Source of the DNA: Acetobacter pomorum
GTDB taxonomy: Bacteria; Pseudomonadota; Alphaproteobacteria; Acetobacterales; Acetobacteraceae
NCBI RefSeq assembly: GCF_002738225.1
Contig: NZ_PEBQ01000003.1
Location: forward strand, 1-64,000
Length of the DNA: 64,000 nt
Reading direction: 5' to 3'
The translations under genes were made by a program, and so were the position numbers. Below, piece after piece: positions 9,117 through 18,076 of the stretch (position 1 is the stretch's first letter; each line of letters begins with the position of its first letter). Under the pieces are notes generated by a model. It saw nothing but the letters and a program-made list of their open reading frames with translations. It was not told where the DNA came from and searched no databases.

Positions 9117-10190
9117 ATGTCTGTGCTTGCTTCACTCTCTCTTCCATTCCTGCGCCGCTTAGATCCGGAACAGGCCCATGAACTGGCTTTGGATGCCCTG
9201 ACACTGGGTGTATCTGTGCCCATAAAGCGGCCCAAGGATGATCCCGCTCTGGCCACACGTACGCTGGGGATGCGGTTTTCCAACCCTATTGGCATTGCGG
9301 CCGGGTTTGATAAAAACGCCCGCGTTCTGCGCCCTCTGGCACAATTGGGTTTCGGGTTTGTAGAAGCCGGAACCGTAACGCCACGCCCACAGGCGGGTAA
9401 TCCTAAGCCCCGATTGTTCCGTCTTACAGAAGATCGGGCGGTTATTAACCGCATGGGCTTTAACAATCAGGGTATCAACAAGTTTGCCGTGCGCTTGGCA
9501 CGCTTGTCCCGCCCGTTGCCATCTGGCCGTGGGGGAGGGGCCGGGGTGCCCGTTGGTGCCAATATCGGCATTAACAAAACCGGGGCAGACCCGGAGCGTG
9601 ATTATCCAGAACTGGTGGCCCGCGTTAAGCCATACGTCAATTACATTGTGCTGAATGTGTCCTCCCCCAACACGCCGGGGCTGCGTGGGTTGCAGGATGC
9701 CGCCCGCCTACGTGGGATTCTGGATGCCATTTCTGCCCGCCATGCAGAACGTCCGCCTTTGCTCATTAAACTGGCGCCGGATCTGGAAGATGATGCTGTT
9801 GGCCCGATTGTGGAAGCTGCCGTGGCAGGTGGTGCACAGGGGTTGATTGTTACCAACACCACGCTGGCCCGTCCTGCATCCCTGCAAAGCCCGTATCGGA
9901 CAGAGGCAGGTGGGCTTTCTGGCCGTCCGCTCAAGCCACGTGCTACGGAAATGCTGCGTCTGGTTGCACAGGCTGCGGCGGGGCGTCTGGCATTGGTGGC
10001 CTGTGGCGGTATTGAAAGTGGGGAAGATATTCTCACCCGTATCCGCCTTGGGGCTGATTTGGTGCAGGTTTACACCGCATTTGCCTATGAAGGCCCCGCA
10101 CTGGTTGGGCGGCTGAAGCGGGAGATGCAGCACATCATGCGTGCGCAGGGCATTGAAACGCTGGATGATATTCGGGGTAAGGATCTATGA
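9117..10190 (+). CDS. pyrD: Dihydroorotate dehydrogenase (quinone), class 2
   Basis: About 357 residues. It oxidises dihydroorotate to orotate in pyrimidine synthesis and passes electrons to the quinone pool at the inner membrane. Class 2 features: the N-terminal membrane-associating segment (LRRLDPEQAHELALDAL), the FMN/substrate motifs NRMGFNNQG and NVSSPNTPGLRGLQ (near residue 180; the serine is the class 2 catalytic base), and VACGGIESGEDILTRI. The frame stays open upstream to 9045, but family alignment begins near MSVLASLSLPFLRRLDPE, so 9117 is preferred. The stop overlaps the next gene in ATGA. Confidence 0.95.
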   Translation: MSVLASLSLPFLRRLDPEQAHELALDALTLGVSVPIKRPKDDPALATRTLGMRFSNPIGIAAGFDKNARVLRPLAQLGFGFVEAGTVTPRPQAGNPKPRLFRLTEDRAVINRMGFNNQGINKFAVRLARLSRPLPSGRGGGAGVPVGANIGINKTGADPERDYPELVARVKPYVNYIVLNVSSPNTPGLRGLQDAARLRGILDAISARHAERPPLLIKLAPDLEDDAVGPIVEAAVAGGAQGLIVTNTTLARPASLQSPYRTEAGGLSGRPLKPRATEMLRLVAQAAAGRLALVACGGIESGEDILTRIRLGADLVQVYTAFAYEGPALVGRLKREMQHIMRAQGIETLDDIRGKDL

Positions 10191-11065
10191 CAGCACAGCA
10201 AACCGTAGAAGATATGCAGCAGATTACAGGCCTTGCCGCGCTGGCAGATCAGTATGATGGCTATATTATAGATCTATGGGGCACGGTGCATGACGGTGTG
10301 CAGCCATACCCCGGTGTTGTGGCCTGTTTGCAGGCCCTGCGTGCCTCGGGCAAAAAAATTGTCATGCTTTCCAATGCGCCTCGCCCGGCAGATGTGGTGT
10401 GTGCGCAGCTTGAAATGTTCGGTATCTCGCGCGAGCTGCATGATGGCGTGATGACAAGTGGTGAAGAAACCCGCCGCTTGTTAAAAGCGCGGACAGACCC
10501 TTGGTTTGCCAAGCTTGGCCCCAAAGTGCTGCATATTGGCGGCACGCATGATCTGGGCCTGTATGATGGGCTGGATGTGCAGCGCGTGGCCCAACCCGCA
10601 GATGCTGATTTTATCATGAACACCGGGCCGGATGCCGAACGCGGCGTCGGCTCACTGGACCCCTATTTGCCAGAACTGCGTGCATGTTTTGAACGGGGCC
10701 TGCCAATGATATGCGCCAACCCGGATATGGTTGTGGTAAAAGGCGGCAAGCGGCAGATTTGTGCCGGTGCGCTTGCAGCCTTTTATGCAGAGCAGGGCGG
10801 TAAGGTAAGCTGGATTGGCAAGCCATACCCCCGTGTGTACGAACCTGTTTTTGAGATGCTGAATGTGCCACGCCAGCGTATTCTGGCTATTGGCGATGCC
10901 TTGGCAACCGATATGCGTGGTGCTGCTGCCGTGGGTGTGGCCGGTTTGTGGATTCTGGGGGGCATCCATCAGGAAATGATTGGGGATGACATTCAGTTGG
11001 CGCAGGAAGAAGCCAAAGCTGCGGGTTTGGCTCCGACGGCTGCTATTAAAAGGTTGGTGTGGTGA
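10187..11065 (+). CDS. TIGR01459-type HAD hydrolase
   Basis: A 292-residue HAD-superfamily class IIA phosphatase. The nucleophile motif is DLWGTVHDG (Asp29), with tryptophan where most relatives have the second aspartate; this is characteristic of this alphaproteobacterial subfamily. Further motifs are VMLSNAPRP and the C-terminal metal site AIGDALATDMRGAAA. Its start overlaps the pyrD stop by four bases, and its end overlaps the NUDIX gene, so the three are translationally coupled. A role in phosphate removal from a sugar or nucleotide is expected from the family; the substrate is not known. Confidence 0.88.
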   Translation: MTAQQTVEDMQQITGLAALADQYDGYIIDLWGTVHDGVQPYPGVVACLQALRASGKKIVMLSNAPRPADVVCAQLEMFGISRELHDGVMTSGEETRRLLKARTDPWFAKLGPKVLHIGGTHDLGLYDGLDVQRVAQPADADFIMNTGPDAERGVGSLDPYLPELRACFERGLPMICANPDMVVVKGGKRQICAGALAAFYAEQGGKVSWIGKPYPRVYEPVFEMLNVPRQRILAIGDALATDMRGAAAVGVAGLWILGGIHQEMIGDDIQLAQEEAKAAGLAPTAAIKRLVW

Positions 11066-11481
11066 GTGCGCAATCTAGCCTGCCGGCAGTTGGATGTGGT
11101 GCCGTTATTCTGAATGATGCAGGCCATATTCTGCTGCTGCGCCGCCTTAAACAGCCAGAAGCAGGCTGCTGGGGGCTACCGGGCGGGAAGGTGGATCCGT
11201 TTGAAACCGTACCCACAGCCGTTATCCGTGAAGTGCAGGAAGAAACCGGCTTAAACGTCCAGTTGGGCGCGTTGCTTTGCGTGGTGGATCAGATTGATCA
11301 GGCTGCTGGCGCGCACTGGGTTGCCCCTGTTTACAGGGTGCAGAACTACACAGGGCAGCCACATATCTGCGAGCCACATAAACATAATGGGCTGGAATGG
11401 TTTGCGCTGGATGCGCTGCCTCAGCCCCTTACCATTGCCACACAGCAAGCTGTGGCTGCCCTGAAAGATCTGGCCGCCTAA
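11062..11481 (+). CDS. NUDIX hydrolase
   Basis: About 139 residues with a complete Nudix box at residues 41-64: G-K-V-D-P-F-E, seven residues, then REVQEETGL. Members cleave nucleoside diphosphates linked to another group. The start is a GTG at 11062 (GTGA overlap with the preceding stop); a second GTG at 11059 is possible. It ends the pyrD-HAD-NUDIX operon. Housecleaning or dNTP sanitation is plausible, but the specific substrate cannot be read. Confidence 0.88.
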   Translation: MSAQSSLPAVGCGAVILNDAGHILLLRRLKQPEAGCWGLPGGKVDPFETVPTAVIREVQEETGLNVQLGALLCVVDQIDQAAGAHWVAPVYRVQNYTGQPHICEPHKHNGLEWFALDALPQPLTIATQQAVAALKDLAA

Positions 11482-11497
11482 AACAGCGCCATACACG

Positions 11498-11525
11498 CGT
11501 TGCCTGATTTAAAAATCAGGCAACG
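11498..11525. terminator. Bidirectional hairpin between convergent genes
   Basis: A perfect 13-bp stem (11498-11510 with 11513-11525) around an A/T centre lies between the NUDIX stop and the convergent phosphoesterase. It includes the last codons and the TAA of the minus-strand gene (stop at 11509-11511), so one palindrome may stop transcription from both sides. The T-tracts are part of the stem rather than after it. Confidence 0.6.
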
Positions 11526-12324
11526 TCTGGGCCAGCAGGCCACCTTGGCGCAGCGGTGCCACGCGGCGGGCCAGGCCGGTGGCATCTTCTGTTTCCACCA
11601 TAATCCCGCATATTGTGGCTTCGCCTTCAGCGGGTTGCAGGCGTTCACCCGGCATTTTACGCACAAAGCGCGTAACTGCGGGTTCCTTGGTCATGCCAAT
11701 AACGCTGTCGTAATCTCCACACATACCAGCATCGGTCTGGAATGCCGTGCCACCTGCCAGTATCCGATGGTCCGCCGTGGGTGTGTGCGTGTGCGTGCCA
11801 ACCACCAGAGAAACACGGCCATCCAGCATATGGCCCATTGCCCATTTTTCACTCGTGGCTTCTGCATGCACATCTACAATGGCGGCCTGAATGGTGGTGC
11901 CAAGGCGATGCTTGTTCAGCAGTTCATTCATGCAGCGGAAAGGGTCATCCAGCGGGTCCATAAACAGGCGGCCCATCACGTTAACCACAAGCGCTTTGCG
12001 GCCATCTGCCAGTTCCACCACCACGCTGCCTTGGCCGGGGGTGCCCGGAGGATAGTTGAGTGGGCGCACAATGCGGGGTTCGGACGTAATATGCCCGATC
12101 AGATCGCGTCGGTCCCACGCATGGTTGCCAAGGGTGAGCACATCCACGCCGCCTTGCAGCAGAGAGGTGGCAATGGCGGGGGAAAGGCCAAAGCCGTGGC
12201 TGGCGTTTTCGGCATTCACCACAACCAGATCCAGCGCCAGTTTTTCACGCAAGTCTGGCAGGCGGCTTAAAACAGCCTCTCGGCCTGTGCGGCCTACAAT
12301 ATCACCCAGAAAAAGGAGTCTCAC
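11509..12324 (-). CDS. TIGR00282-family metallophosphoesterase (YmdB-like)
   Basis: A 271-residue calcineurin-type phosphoesterase. Metal-binding motifs are GDIVGRTGR (Asp8), NAENASHG, GNHAWDRRD and GTHTHTPTADHRIL. The Bacillus homologue YmdB hydrolyses 2',3'-cyclic nucleotides and affects sporulation and motility; the role in alphaproteobacteria is unclear. The start is GTG at 12322-12324 directly at MRLLFLGDIVG, the conserved beginning of the family. It follows the cyclo-ligase gene by 24 bases on the same strand. Confidence 0.9.
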   Translation of the reverse strand: MRLLFLGDIVGRTGREAVLSRLPDLREKLALDLVVVNAENASHGFGLSPAIATSLLQGGVDVLTLGNHAWDRRDLIGHITSEPRIVRPLNYPPGTPGQGSVVVELADGRKALVVNVMGRLFMDPLDDPFRCMNELLNKHRLGTTIQAAIVDVHAEATSEKWAMGHMLDGRVSLVVGTHTHTPTADHRILAGGTAFQTDAGMCGDYDSVIGMTKEPAVTRFVRKMPGERLQPAEGEATICGIMVETEDATGLARRVAPLRQGGLLAQTLPDF

Positions 12325-12348
12325 GCCAAAGGTTTCCTGTGCTTGCAG

Positions 12349-12936
12349 TTAGTCAAAACGGAGAATCTCCTTTTCAGTCACAATACAGGAAAGTGGCCTG
12401 TCATACGGGCCGGCAGGCAGACTGTCTAATTCCTGGCAAGATGGCGCATACCCGATACTGAGCGCATCAGGCAGAGCGGCCAGAGTGCGGTCATAATATC
12501 CACCACCATATCCCAGCCGGTTGCCGGTGCGGTCAAACCCCAGCAAAGGCACCAATATGATGGCGGGTTGCAGCACAGGTCCTGCGGGAAACTCTGTGCC
12601 AAAACGGCCTTGCATCATAGGGGTATCGGGCGTCCAGCGCCGAAAAATAAGGGGCTGCCCACGTGGTGGTGTTTCGGGCAGTACCAGAGTCGCGCCTGCG
12701 TCCACCAATATGTGGCACAGTGGGCATAAGTTTACCTCATGCGGCAATGGCCACACGCCGGCAACAATGGCGGGCAGCAAGGGGCGCAAAAGTATATGTA
12801 AATGGGTGAGAATCCCGCTGTCCAGCGCCTCATCACGCGCCTTTAGCGTGGCCATGCAGTGCTGGCGCAATTCTTTTTTGCGCGCGGCAACAGCAGGCGG
12901 ATCACCTTGTGGGGAAGAAATGTGCGGAGCCACCAT
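12349..12936 (-). CDS. 5-formyltetrahydrofolate cyclo-ligase
   Basis: About 195 residues. It converts 5-formyl-THF to 5,10-methenyl-THF with ATP. The family motifs are the basic N-terminus (ARKKELRQHCMATLKARDEAL) and the C-terminal ATP-binding GFDRTGNRLGYGGGYYDRTL. The frame is open up to 13008, but that upstream part is the 6S RNA gene; the ATG at 12934-12936 is preferred. The arrangement zapA-6S RNA-cyclo-ligase (ygfA/fau) is conserved in proteobacteria. Confidence 0.92.
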   Translation of the reverse strand: MVAPHISSPQGDPPAVAARKKELRQHCMATLKARDEALDSGILTHLHILLRPLLPAIVAGVWPLPHEVNLCPLCHILVDAGATLVLPETPPRGQPLIFRRWTPDTPMMQGRFGTEFPAGPVLQPAIILVPLLGFDRTGNRLGYGGGYYDRTLAALPDALSIGYAPSCQELDSLPAGPYDRPLSCIVTEKEILRFD

Positions 12937-13062
12937 GAACCGTGGGTCTTTCAACCTCCAGGACCTGCGAGTGCAGGTGGGCACCGGATAATGTGACCAG
13001 GGCCACAACAGAGCCAGCTCCCTAGGAAGTGCTTATCGGCCCAGGGGATGACTTGCCTCACG
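12910..13062 (-). ncRNA. ssrS: 6S RNA
   Basis: On the minus strand the segment just after zapA contains tcCCCTGGGCCGATAA, matching the E. coli 6S core CCCCTGAGCCGATA, followed by the expected central region and the 3' side with gcccacctgcac and a TTGAA...GGTTCA pairing like the E. coli 3' arm. 6S RNA binds sigma70 RNA polymerase and dampens transcription in stationary phase. Position between zapA and the cyclo-ligase gene is the canonical one. The ends are approximate; the 3' end appears to overlap the cyclo-ligase start codon. Confidence 0.75.
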
Positions 13063-13426
13063 CGTTGGGCAGCCCCGCCTCATCTATGTAGGCGCGCTCA
13101 AGCTCCGCTGCAAGAGATTCCGCACGTTCGGCCAAATCTGCCAAACGGCTGGCCGTAAGGGCCTGCTCCGCCCGCAGGCGCTCGGCATCTTTTGCAGCCT
13201 GTATGGTGGCATCTGGCACACGGCTGCCAGAAAGATCCTGTATTTCATCCGCCATTAAAAGGGCGGCCAGCACCAGTACTCTGGCATCTCCGCTAAAGCC
13301 CATGTCACGCACACGCTGTACGCGCCGTTCCACCTGCTGGGCCATGGCCTGAACGTGGCGTTCCTGCCCGTTATCACACCCTACCGTATAGCTGTGGCCG
13401 TTAATCCGAACCGAAACAAGTGCCAT
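13058..13426 (-). CDS. zapA: Cell division protein ZapA
   Basis: 122 residues. ZapA binds FtsZ and promotes Z-ring bundling in the cytosol. The N-terminal domain (VSVRINGHSYTVGCDNGQE) and HVQAMAQQVERRVQRVR are family signatures; LVLAALLMADEIQDL is the dimer helix, followed by a coiled-coil C-terminus rich in Ala, Glu and Arg. It lies directly upstream of the 6S RNA gene and downstream of a coiled-coil ORF. Confidence 0.9.
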   Translation of the reverse strand: MALVSVRINGHSYTVGCDNGQERHVQAMAQQVERRVQRVRDMGFSGDARVLVLAALLMADEIQDLSGSRVPDATIQAAKDAERLRAEQALTASRLADLAERAESLAAELERAYIDEAGLPNA

Positions 13427-13432
13427 GCTGTA

Positions 13433-13735
13433 TCAGTTTCCCTGTTCGTGTTCTGCCGGGTTGTGGAAGGTAAGGGGAGATGGCCTGTCTGCCCGTTCCA
13501 ATGCATCACGCACGCGGGCAAGCAGGGCATCCACATTGGCTACCAGCTCCTGTTTTTCTGCACCCGTCCGGGTTTGCTGTTGCAACCCTTTTTCAACAGC
13601 AAAGGAAATGCGTTGCAAGGCACGATCCAGCCGGGCTATGGGGTCTTGCCCAGCCTGCGGCTGTGTTGCCGGCTGCTGCTTTTCAGCGTGTTTGTCAGTC
13701 TGGGGCAAAGACAGCTCCACGGCTTGATCCTGCAT
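13433..13735 (-). CDS. Small coiled-coil protein upstream of zapA
   Basis: About 100 residues, starting at ATG 13733-13735 (a TTG at 13750 would add five residues). The first 40 residues are Gln/Pro-rich; the second half (ARLDRALQRISFAVEKGLQQQ, then LVANVDALLARVRDALERAD) is a clear amphipathic coiled coil. Six bases separate it from zapA. Alphaproteobacterial zapA genes often have such a DUF4164-like partner; a role in division is inferred from position only. Confidence 0.7.
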   Translation of the reverse strand: MQDQAVELSLPQTDKHAEKQQPATQPQAGQDPIARLDRALQRISFAVEKGLQQQTRTGAEKQELVANVDALLARVRDALERADRPSPLTFHNPAEHEQGN

Positions 13736-13871
13736 TCTTGTTTTTGTCAACTGTATTCAGGAATCACCTGCAAATGCGATGGCGTCAAGCATGCTAACCA
13801 AAAACGCTTCATTTTTCTTACCAAAATTGCACCCGAACAAGCTGTTTACAATTGATGGATACGAATCTGGA

Positions 13872-14321
13872 ATGGCTGCCTGTCGCGCCGCGCGGGAGGT
13901 AGCGGGCATGATGGAGGGTGCACAGGCGGGCTTTGGGTTTCTTTCAGCTCCAGGTGCTGCCGGGTTTATGGGGGTGGGGTGGTGGCAGGCCCTTATTGCG
14001 GCGCTGGAGGATTCGGCTGGCCTTGCATTTTGGCATGCGCTGGATTGCGGTGGCAGCGCAGCTTATGCACTGGGCGCTGTGCGCATGGGGCAGAAATGCG
14101 CCGTGTTACAGGCCCCAATACCCCAGTTTAATGCGGTAAAAGCGGTTTATACGCAGGAATCTGGCGTGTTGTTTCATGCTCGTCCGCCATCATTTCACCT
14201 TATACCATCATTATGTCACACGTCTTCTCTTGTCGGCTATTTCACCGACGGTTATTGCCAATCCTCAGATCCGGAAAATAAACTGCCGGATACAAGGCAA
14301 AAAAAGGATTGTTACCCATGA
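13872..14321 (+). CDS. Conserved-type hypothetical protein coupled to fba
   Basis: About 149 residues, with possible earlier starts back to 13779. The central part (GVGWWQALIAALEDSAGL, ALDCGGSAAYALGAVRMG, then ARPPSFHL) resembles short hypothetical proteins seen upstream of class I aldolase genes in Rhodospirillales: a GVGW motif, an LDCG motif and a final ARPP. The last 40 residues look unlike protein and may be non-conserved extension. The TGA at 14319-14321 overlaps the ATG of fba. No function is assigned. Confidence 0.55.
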   Translation: MAACRAAREVAGMMEGAQAGFGFLSAPGAAGFMGVGWWQALIAALEDSAGLAFWHALDCGGSAAYALGAVRMGQKCAVLQAPIPQFNAVKAVYTQESGVLFHARPPSFHLIPSLCHTSSLVGYFTDGYCQSSDPENKLPDTRQKKDCYP

Positions 14322-15232
14322 CACTTACCCCCAAGGTTAAGGCTATTCTCGACCAGTACGAGAGCGATAATCCCGGCACCAAGACGAATCTGGCGCGTCT
14401 GCTGAACGCAGGTAAGCTGGGTGGCACGGGCAAGCTGGTGATTCTGCCGGTTGATCAGGGGTTTGAGCATGGCCCGGCCCGCTCCTTTGCAGCCAACCCG
14501 GCAGCTTATGATCCGCATTATCACTTTGAACTGGCCATTGAAGCCGGCCTGAGCGGCTATGCTGCGCCGCTGGGTATGCTGGAATGTGGTGCCGCAACAT
14601 ATGCTGGCGAAATTCCGCTGATTCTGAAGTGCAACAGCTCCAACAGCCTTGCAACTGAAAAAGATCAGGCCGTAACCGGCACCGTGGCTGATGCACTGCG
14701 TCTGGGTTGCTCTGGCATTGGTTTCACCATCTATCCGGGTTCTGAATATTGCTTCGAGCAGATGGAAGAACTGCGTGAACTGGCAGAAGAAGCCAAAGCC
14801 TCTGGTCTGGCTGTTATTGTATGGAGCTACCCACGTGGCCCCGTGCTGGACAAAAAGGCCGAAACCGCAGTGGATGTATGCGCCTATGCCGCACATATGG
14901 CTGCGCTGACGGGTGCACACATCATTAAAGTAAAGCCCCCAACGGATGTGGTGGCGCTGGATGCCAACAAGCCGGTGTATGAGCAGAACAAGATTGATGT
15001 TGCCACGCTGGCTGCCCGCGTGCAGCACGTGGTACAGTCCTGCTTTGCTGGCCGCCGTATCGTGATCTTCTCCGGTGGTGCGCACACCAGCACGGATGAA
15101 CTGTTGCAGACCATTCAGGGTATTCAGGATGGTGGCGGCTTTGGCTCCATTATCGGCCGTAACGTGTTCCAGCGTCCGAAGGCAGAAGCTCTGGCTCTGC
15201 TGGATAAAATCACCACCATTTTCAAAGGCTGA
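14318..15232 (+). CDS. fbaB: Fructose-bisphosphate aldolase, class I (DhnA/FbaB type)
   Basis: 304 residues. It cleaves or forms fructose 1,6-bisphosphate by a Schiff-base mechanism in glycolysis or gluconeogenesis. The DhnA-type pattern is clear: LPVDQGFEHGPARSF, YPGSEYCFEQMEELREL, WSYPRGPVLDKK, and the Schiff-base lysine in GAHIIKVKPPTDV, then IFSGGAHTSTDELL. ATG at 14318 is preferred over TTG at 14309. A ThiE-like gene follows after 44 bases. Confidence 0.93.
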   Translation: MTLTPKVKAILDQYESDNPGTKTNLARLLNAGKLGGTGKLVILPVDQGFEHGPARSFAANPAAYDPHYHFELAIEAGLSGYAAPLGMLECGAATYAGEIPLILKCNSSNSLATEKDQAVTGTVADALRLGCSGIGFTIYPGSEYCFEQMEELRELAEEAKASGLAVIVWSYPRGPVLDKKAETAVDVCAYAAHMAALTGAHIIKVKPPTDVVALDANKPVYEQNKIDVATLAARVQHVVQSCFAGRRIVIFSGGAHTSTDELLQTIQGIQDGGGFGSIIGRNVFQRPKAEALALLDKITTIFKG

Positions 15233-15276
15233 AACAGCTATAGTATCTGCGCAGCAGGCATGAGATAAGGAGCGCA

Positions 15277-15849
15277 ATGTCTGATCTTTATCTTGTAACG
15301 CCCGCTGTGTCTGATGCGCAGGCTTTTTTACCTGTTCTTGAAGCAGGTCTTGCCATCCACCAGCCCGCAGCCCTGTTGCTGCGGCTGGCGGATATGCCTG
15401 CCGCAGCGGCTCGGCAGGTTGTAATAGCGCTTAAACCAGTTGTTCAGGCGCGCGATACTGCCCTGATGCTGGAAAACGCCCCTGTTCTTGCGCAGGAAAC
15501 CGGGTGCGATGGTGTGCACCTTTCTTCTTCCTATACGGCTGCTTCTGTCAAAGATGTGCGGCGCATGATTGGGGCGGACCTTCAGCTGGGTGTGGCTGTT
15601 GGGGTTAGCCGGGATGCCGCCATGTGCGCGGGTGAAGATGGTGCCGATTATATCTGCTTTGGCGCAGAAGATGATGCATCGGTCGAAACTGTTGCGGCCC
15701 TTGTGCGCTGGTGGTCCCTTATGATGGAGCTGCCTGTGGTGGCGCAGGCGCAACAGCCGGCAGATGTGGCCGTGTTAAACGCCAATGGCGCTGATTTTGT
15801 TATGCCTTCAGAACATTGGTGGCAGCGGCCAGATGCGTGGCAAGGCTGA
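15277..15849 (+). CDS. ThiE/TenI-like TIM-barrel protein (degenerate)
   Basis: 190 residues, shorter than usual thiamine phosphate synthases. The pattern LYLVTP...CDGVHLSS...GVAVGVSRDAA...GADYICFG...ADFVMPSEHWW follows the ThiE order. The loop that normally reads GP-x-F-x-T-x-TK is here FGAEDDASVETV, so the phosphate/pyrimidine-binding residues are not conserved. It may be a ThiE relative with altered activity. It probably shares transcription with fba; a ribosome site (aaggagcgca) precedes the ATG. Confidence 0.7.
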   Translation: MSDLYLVTPAVSDAQAFLPVLEAGLAIHQPAALLLRLADMPAAAARQVVIALKPVVQARDTALMLENAPVLAQETGCDGVHLSSSYTAASVKDVRRMIGADLQLGVAVGVSRDAAMCAGEDGADYICFGAEDDASVETVAALVRWWSLMMELPVVAQAQQPADVAVLNANGADFVMPSEHWWQRPDAWQG

Positions 15850-15985
15850 CTTTTGTCAGGTTTGATACTGGTTTTTGCCATGTTTGGGCGCAATATCAAA
15901 AAACAGAACGTGCTTTCTGATCAAACAGATCATGCTGATCTGGGGATGAAGGAAGCAGATGATTATCGAGAATTGGATATTTTCC

Positions 15986-16435
15986 ATGCTGAATAAAAAA
16001 ACATTTCTAATGTTGGCTATGGCTGCTGGTGTGGTTGCTGCCCCGGCTGTGCATGCACAGGGCTTTGGTGGCGGATTGGGTTCCATTGGCAAAAGCGCCC
16101 TGTCTGGTGCAGAAAGCGGTGTGGAAAGCCAAGGTGCAAGCATGGCCTCCAGCATGCTGCCAAGCCTTTCTTCTGCCAGCACGGGCAATCTGGCCGGTAT
16201 TCTGGGCTATTGCGTGCAGAACAATGTGCTTCAGCAGGGCTCTTCTGCCGCGCAGTCCGTTCTGGGAAGCTTGACACAAAAGCCGGGCATTACGTCTTCC
16301 AGCGCGTATGAAGCTGGCCAGCAGGGCCTGTTGCAGACGGGTAACAACCAAATGTTCTCTTTGGCAAACCTTAAAGGGGAGCTGAAAACCAAGCTGTGTA
16401 ACATGGTGCTGGATAAGGCACAGTCTGCCCTTTAA
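15986..16435 (+). CDS. Exported DUF2501-family protein
   Basis: About 149 residues starting at MLNKKTFL; an earlier start at 15959 would disrupt the signal peptide. Signal: LMLAMAAGVVAAPAVHAQ with cleavage after AHA-like VHA. The mature part is Gly/Ser/Ala-rich (FGGGLGSIGKSALSGAES), then the conserved pattern GNLAGILGYCVQNNVL, and the C-terminal LKTKLCNMVLDKAQSAL typical of DUF2501 (YjjA). Two cysteines may form a disulfide in the periplasm. Function unknown. A strong terminator follows. Confidence 0.82.
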   Translation: MLNKKTFLMLAMAAGVVAAPAVHAQGFGGGLGSIGKSALSGAESGVESQGASMASSMLPSLSSASTGNLAGILGYCVQNNVLQQGSSAAQSVLGSLTQKPGITSSSAYEAGQQGLLQTGNNQMFSLANLKGELKTKLCNMVLDKAQSAL

Positions 16436-16475
16436 TCAGGCAATAATTTAAGCACGCACGTTATATGCCTCACTA

Positions 16476-16515
16476 AAAAAGCCCCTGCCAGTGTACATGC
16501 TGGCAGGGGCTTTTT
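16476..16515. terminator. Strong bidirectional intrinsic terminator
   Basis: A 16-bp perfect stem (16476-16491 with 16500-16515), GC-rich at the loop side and flanked by A5 and T5, sits between the convergent DUF2501 and fasciclin genes. It has the form of an intrinsic terminator in both directions. Confidence 0.88.
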
Positions 16516-16536
16516 GCGTATAAGCGGGATTGTTTT

Positions 16537-17502
<966 letters not shown>

Positions 17503-17575
17503 GGATGTCTCCCAAAAGATCATGCCGCTGAAAGAAAGACTGGCTTCATGAAGTAGAAGACCACACCATGCGTGC

Positions 17576-17983
17576 TCAGCATCCGTCTCCTCGCATTGTC
17601 CAGGCTGTTACAATACCGTTTACCAGTTCAAACGTGGTTTGGCAGGTATAGGTGTAAGCTGTTCCTACGCCACCCCCCATGCCGCCCCAGCCGCCATCCC
17701 AGCCGCCCATGCCCCAGCCAGGGCCGTATCCGCCCCAGCCACCCCAGCCGCCATCCCATCCCCAGCCGCTCATGGGCATGGTGTAATCGGTCTGTTGGTT
17801 GATATAGGCCAGAAAAGTGTGGTTGCCAGAAACAAATTGCCGCGTTGGCACACCAAATGTGCGCACAACATCGGTTGCTTGTTTGCCAATCATGGAATCA
17901 AGCTGGCGGCGTTCCTTTTTGCTGGGCACCTGGCAACCCGTTAAGGCCAGAGCGCCCAGCAGCAGGAAAATTCTTTTATGCAT
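17576..17983 (-). CDS. Small Gly/Trp-rich lipoprotein
   Basis: About 135 residues from MHKRIFLLLG; an upstream start at 18028 is possible but would bury the signal peptide. Lipobox: LLLGALALTGCQVP. Residues 20-60 (LDSMIGKQATDVVRTFGVPTRQF) resemble the start of SmpA/OmlA (BamE-like) folds. The middle is a Gly/Trp stretch (GWGWDGGWGGWGGYGPGWG) and the end carries several cysteines in TYTCQTTFELVNGIVTAW. Likely an envelope lipoprotein; function unknown. Confidence 0.72.
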   Translation of the reverse strand: MHKRIFLLLGALALTGCQVPSKKERRQLDSMIGKQATDVVRTFGVPTRQFVSGNHTFLAYINQQTDYTMPMSGWGWDGGWGGWGGYGPGWGMGGWDGGWGGMGGGVGTAYTYTCQTTFELVNGIVTAWTMRGDGC

Positions 17984-18076
17984 CATGGCGGCTCTGGCTC
18001 CCCCGGTTGTGCTGTGGCCGGGCATCATACGGGTAAATGTTGAACAACATATTCTGGTTGCACCAAATGTTACAGA

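Noticed and set aside
11500..12270. 256-codon plus-strand ORF opposite the YmdB-like gene
   Set aside because: The minus-strand metallophosphoesterase has all metal motifs; the opposite frame has none.
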